Origin: Fontisubflavum oceani
GTDB lineage: Bacteria > Pseudomonadota > Alphaproteobacteria > Rhodobacterales > Rhodobacteraceae
Reading direction: 5' to 3'
Length of the DNA stretch: 64,000 nucleotides
Assembly: GCF_030407165.1 (NCBI RefSeq)
Contig: NZ_CP129111.1
Location: 3,528,880-3,592,879 of the forward strand
In this document: one piece after another, positions 62,937 through 64,000 of the stretch
Layout: every line of letters begins with the position of its first letter
Position numbering within the stretch: position 1 is the stretch's first letter
Made by a program: the position numbers and the translations under genes
Notes under the pieces: model-generated
Told to the model about the DNA's origin: nothing
The model's database searches: none
Seen by the model: only the letters and a program-made list of their open reading frames with translations

Positions 62937-64000
<1,064 letters not shown>

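Overview
The window looks like a chromosomal segment of an alphaproteobacterium of the Rhodobacteraceae (roseobacter group). The basis is the GC-rich codon use outside the first 18 kb, the family resemblance of the housekeeping genes (carA beside a YqeY-like gene, gatCA, ilvC flanked by Lrp regulators, ftsY-GNAT-EamA-yciB), an alphaproteobacterial-style RNase P RNA and the many Lrp, GntR, LysR and Crp-type regulators. No species is claimed.

Positions 1-18 kb: a tRNA-Leu(GAG) gene followed by a visibly more AT-rich, accessory island. It starts with a large serine recombinase that carries an in-frame TAA and runs antisense through the tRNA. Then come a four-gene restriction or defence module (DNA methyltransferase, ParB-like protein, SNF2-type helicase, DUF3883-type nuclease), a protein with an HELNH metallopeptidase motif, and an ORF-free block of about 520 nt packed with nested inverted repeats that looks like a large structured RNA. 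After these lie a truncated small serine recombinase with palindromic sites, several unrecognised small genes, a VirD4/TraG-like coupling protein and a relaxase/MobC mobilisation operon. No type IV secretion genes are present, so the island looks mobilisable rather than self-transmissible.

Positions 18-30 kb: a P-type cation ATPase (frameshifted), zinc alcohol dehydrogenase, phosphoribosyltransferase, Crp/Fnr regulator and CBS protein, with a BMP-family (nucleoside-type) ABC transporter operon in the middle. Positions 30-36 kb: carA, a MshEN-GT2 glycosyltransferase, a GntR regulator and a HAD phosphatase (the last three all frameshifted), then a UbiH-family hydroxylase. Positions 36-46 kb: aminotransferase, two Lrp regulators and ilvC, then hemerythrin-like, ArsR, NIPSNAP, ABM and DMT-transporter genes, CAP lipoprotein, histidinol-phosphatase-like and XRE genes and a quinone oxidoreductase. 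Positions 46-55 kb: a secreted RTX-Hint protein, LysR/DUF1127, Bax inhibitor-1, cupin, GNAT, rpmG, chrA with a chrB remnant, and an MBL-fold hydrolase. Positions 55-64 kb: ceramidase-like gene, gatC-gatA, an Excalibur-domain lipoprotein (frameshifted), amidase, rnpB, an inverted-repeat element, tadA, a 23S/16S pseudouridine synthase, yciB, an EamA transporter, a GNAT protein and ftsY, whose acidic N-terminus runs off the window in a perfect hexanucleotide tandem repeat.

At least eight reading frames are broken or fused by very small indels, several in homopolymers. This is either genuine decay or a consensus-sequence artefact, and every pseudogene call here should be read with that in mind.
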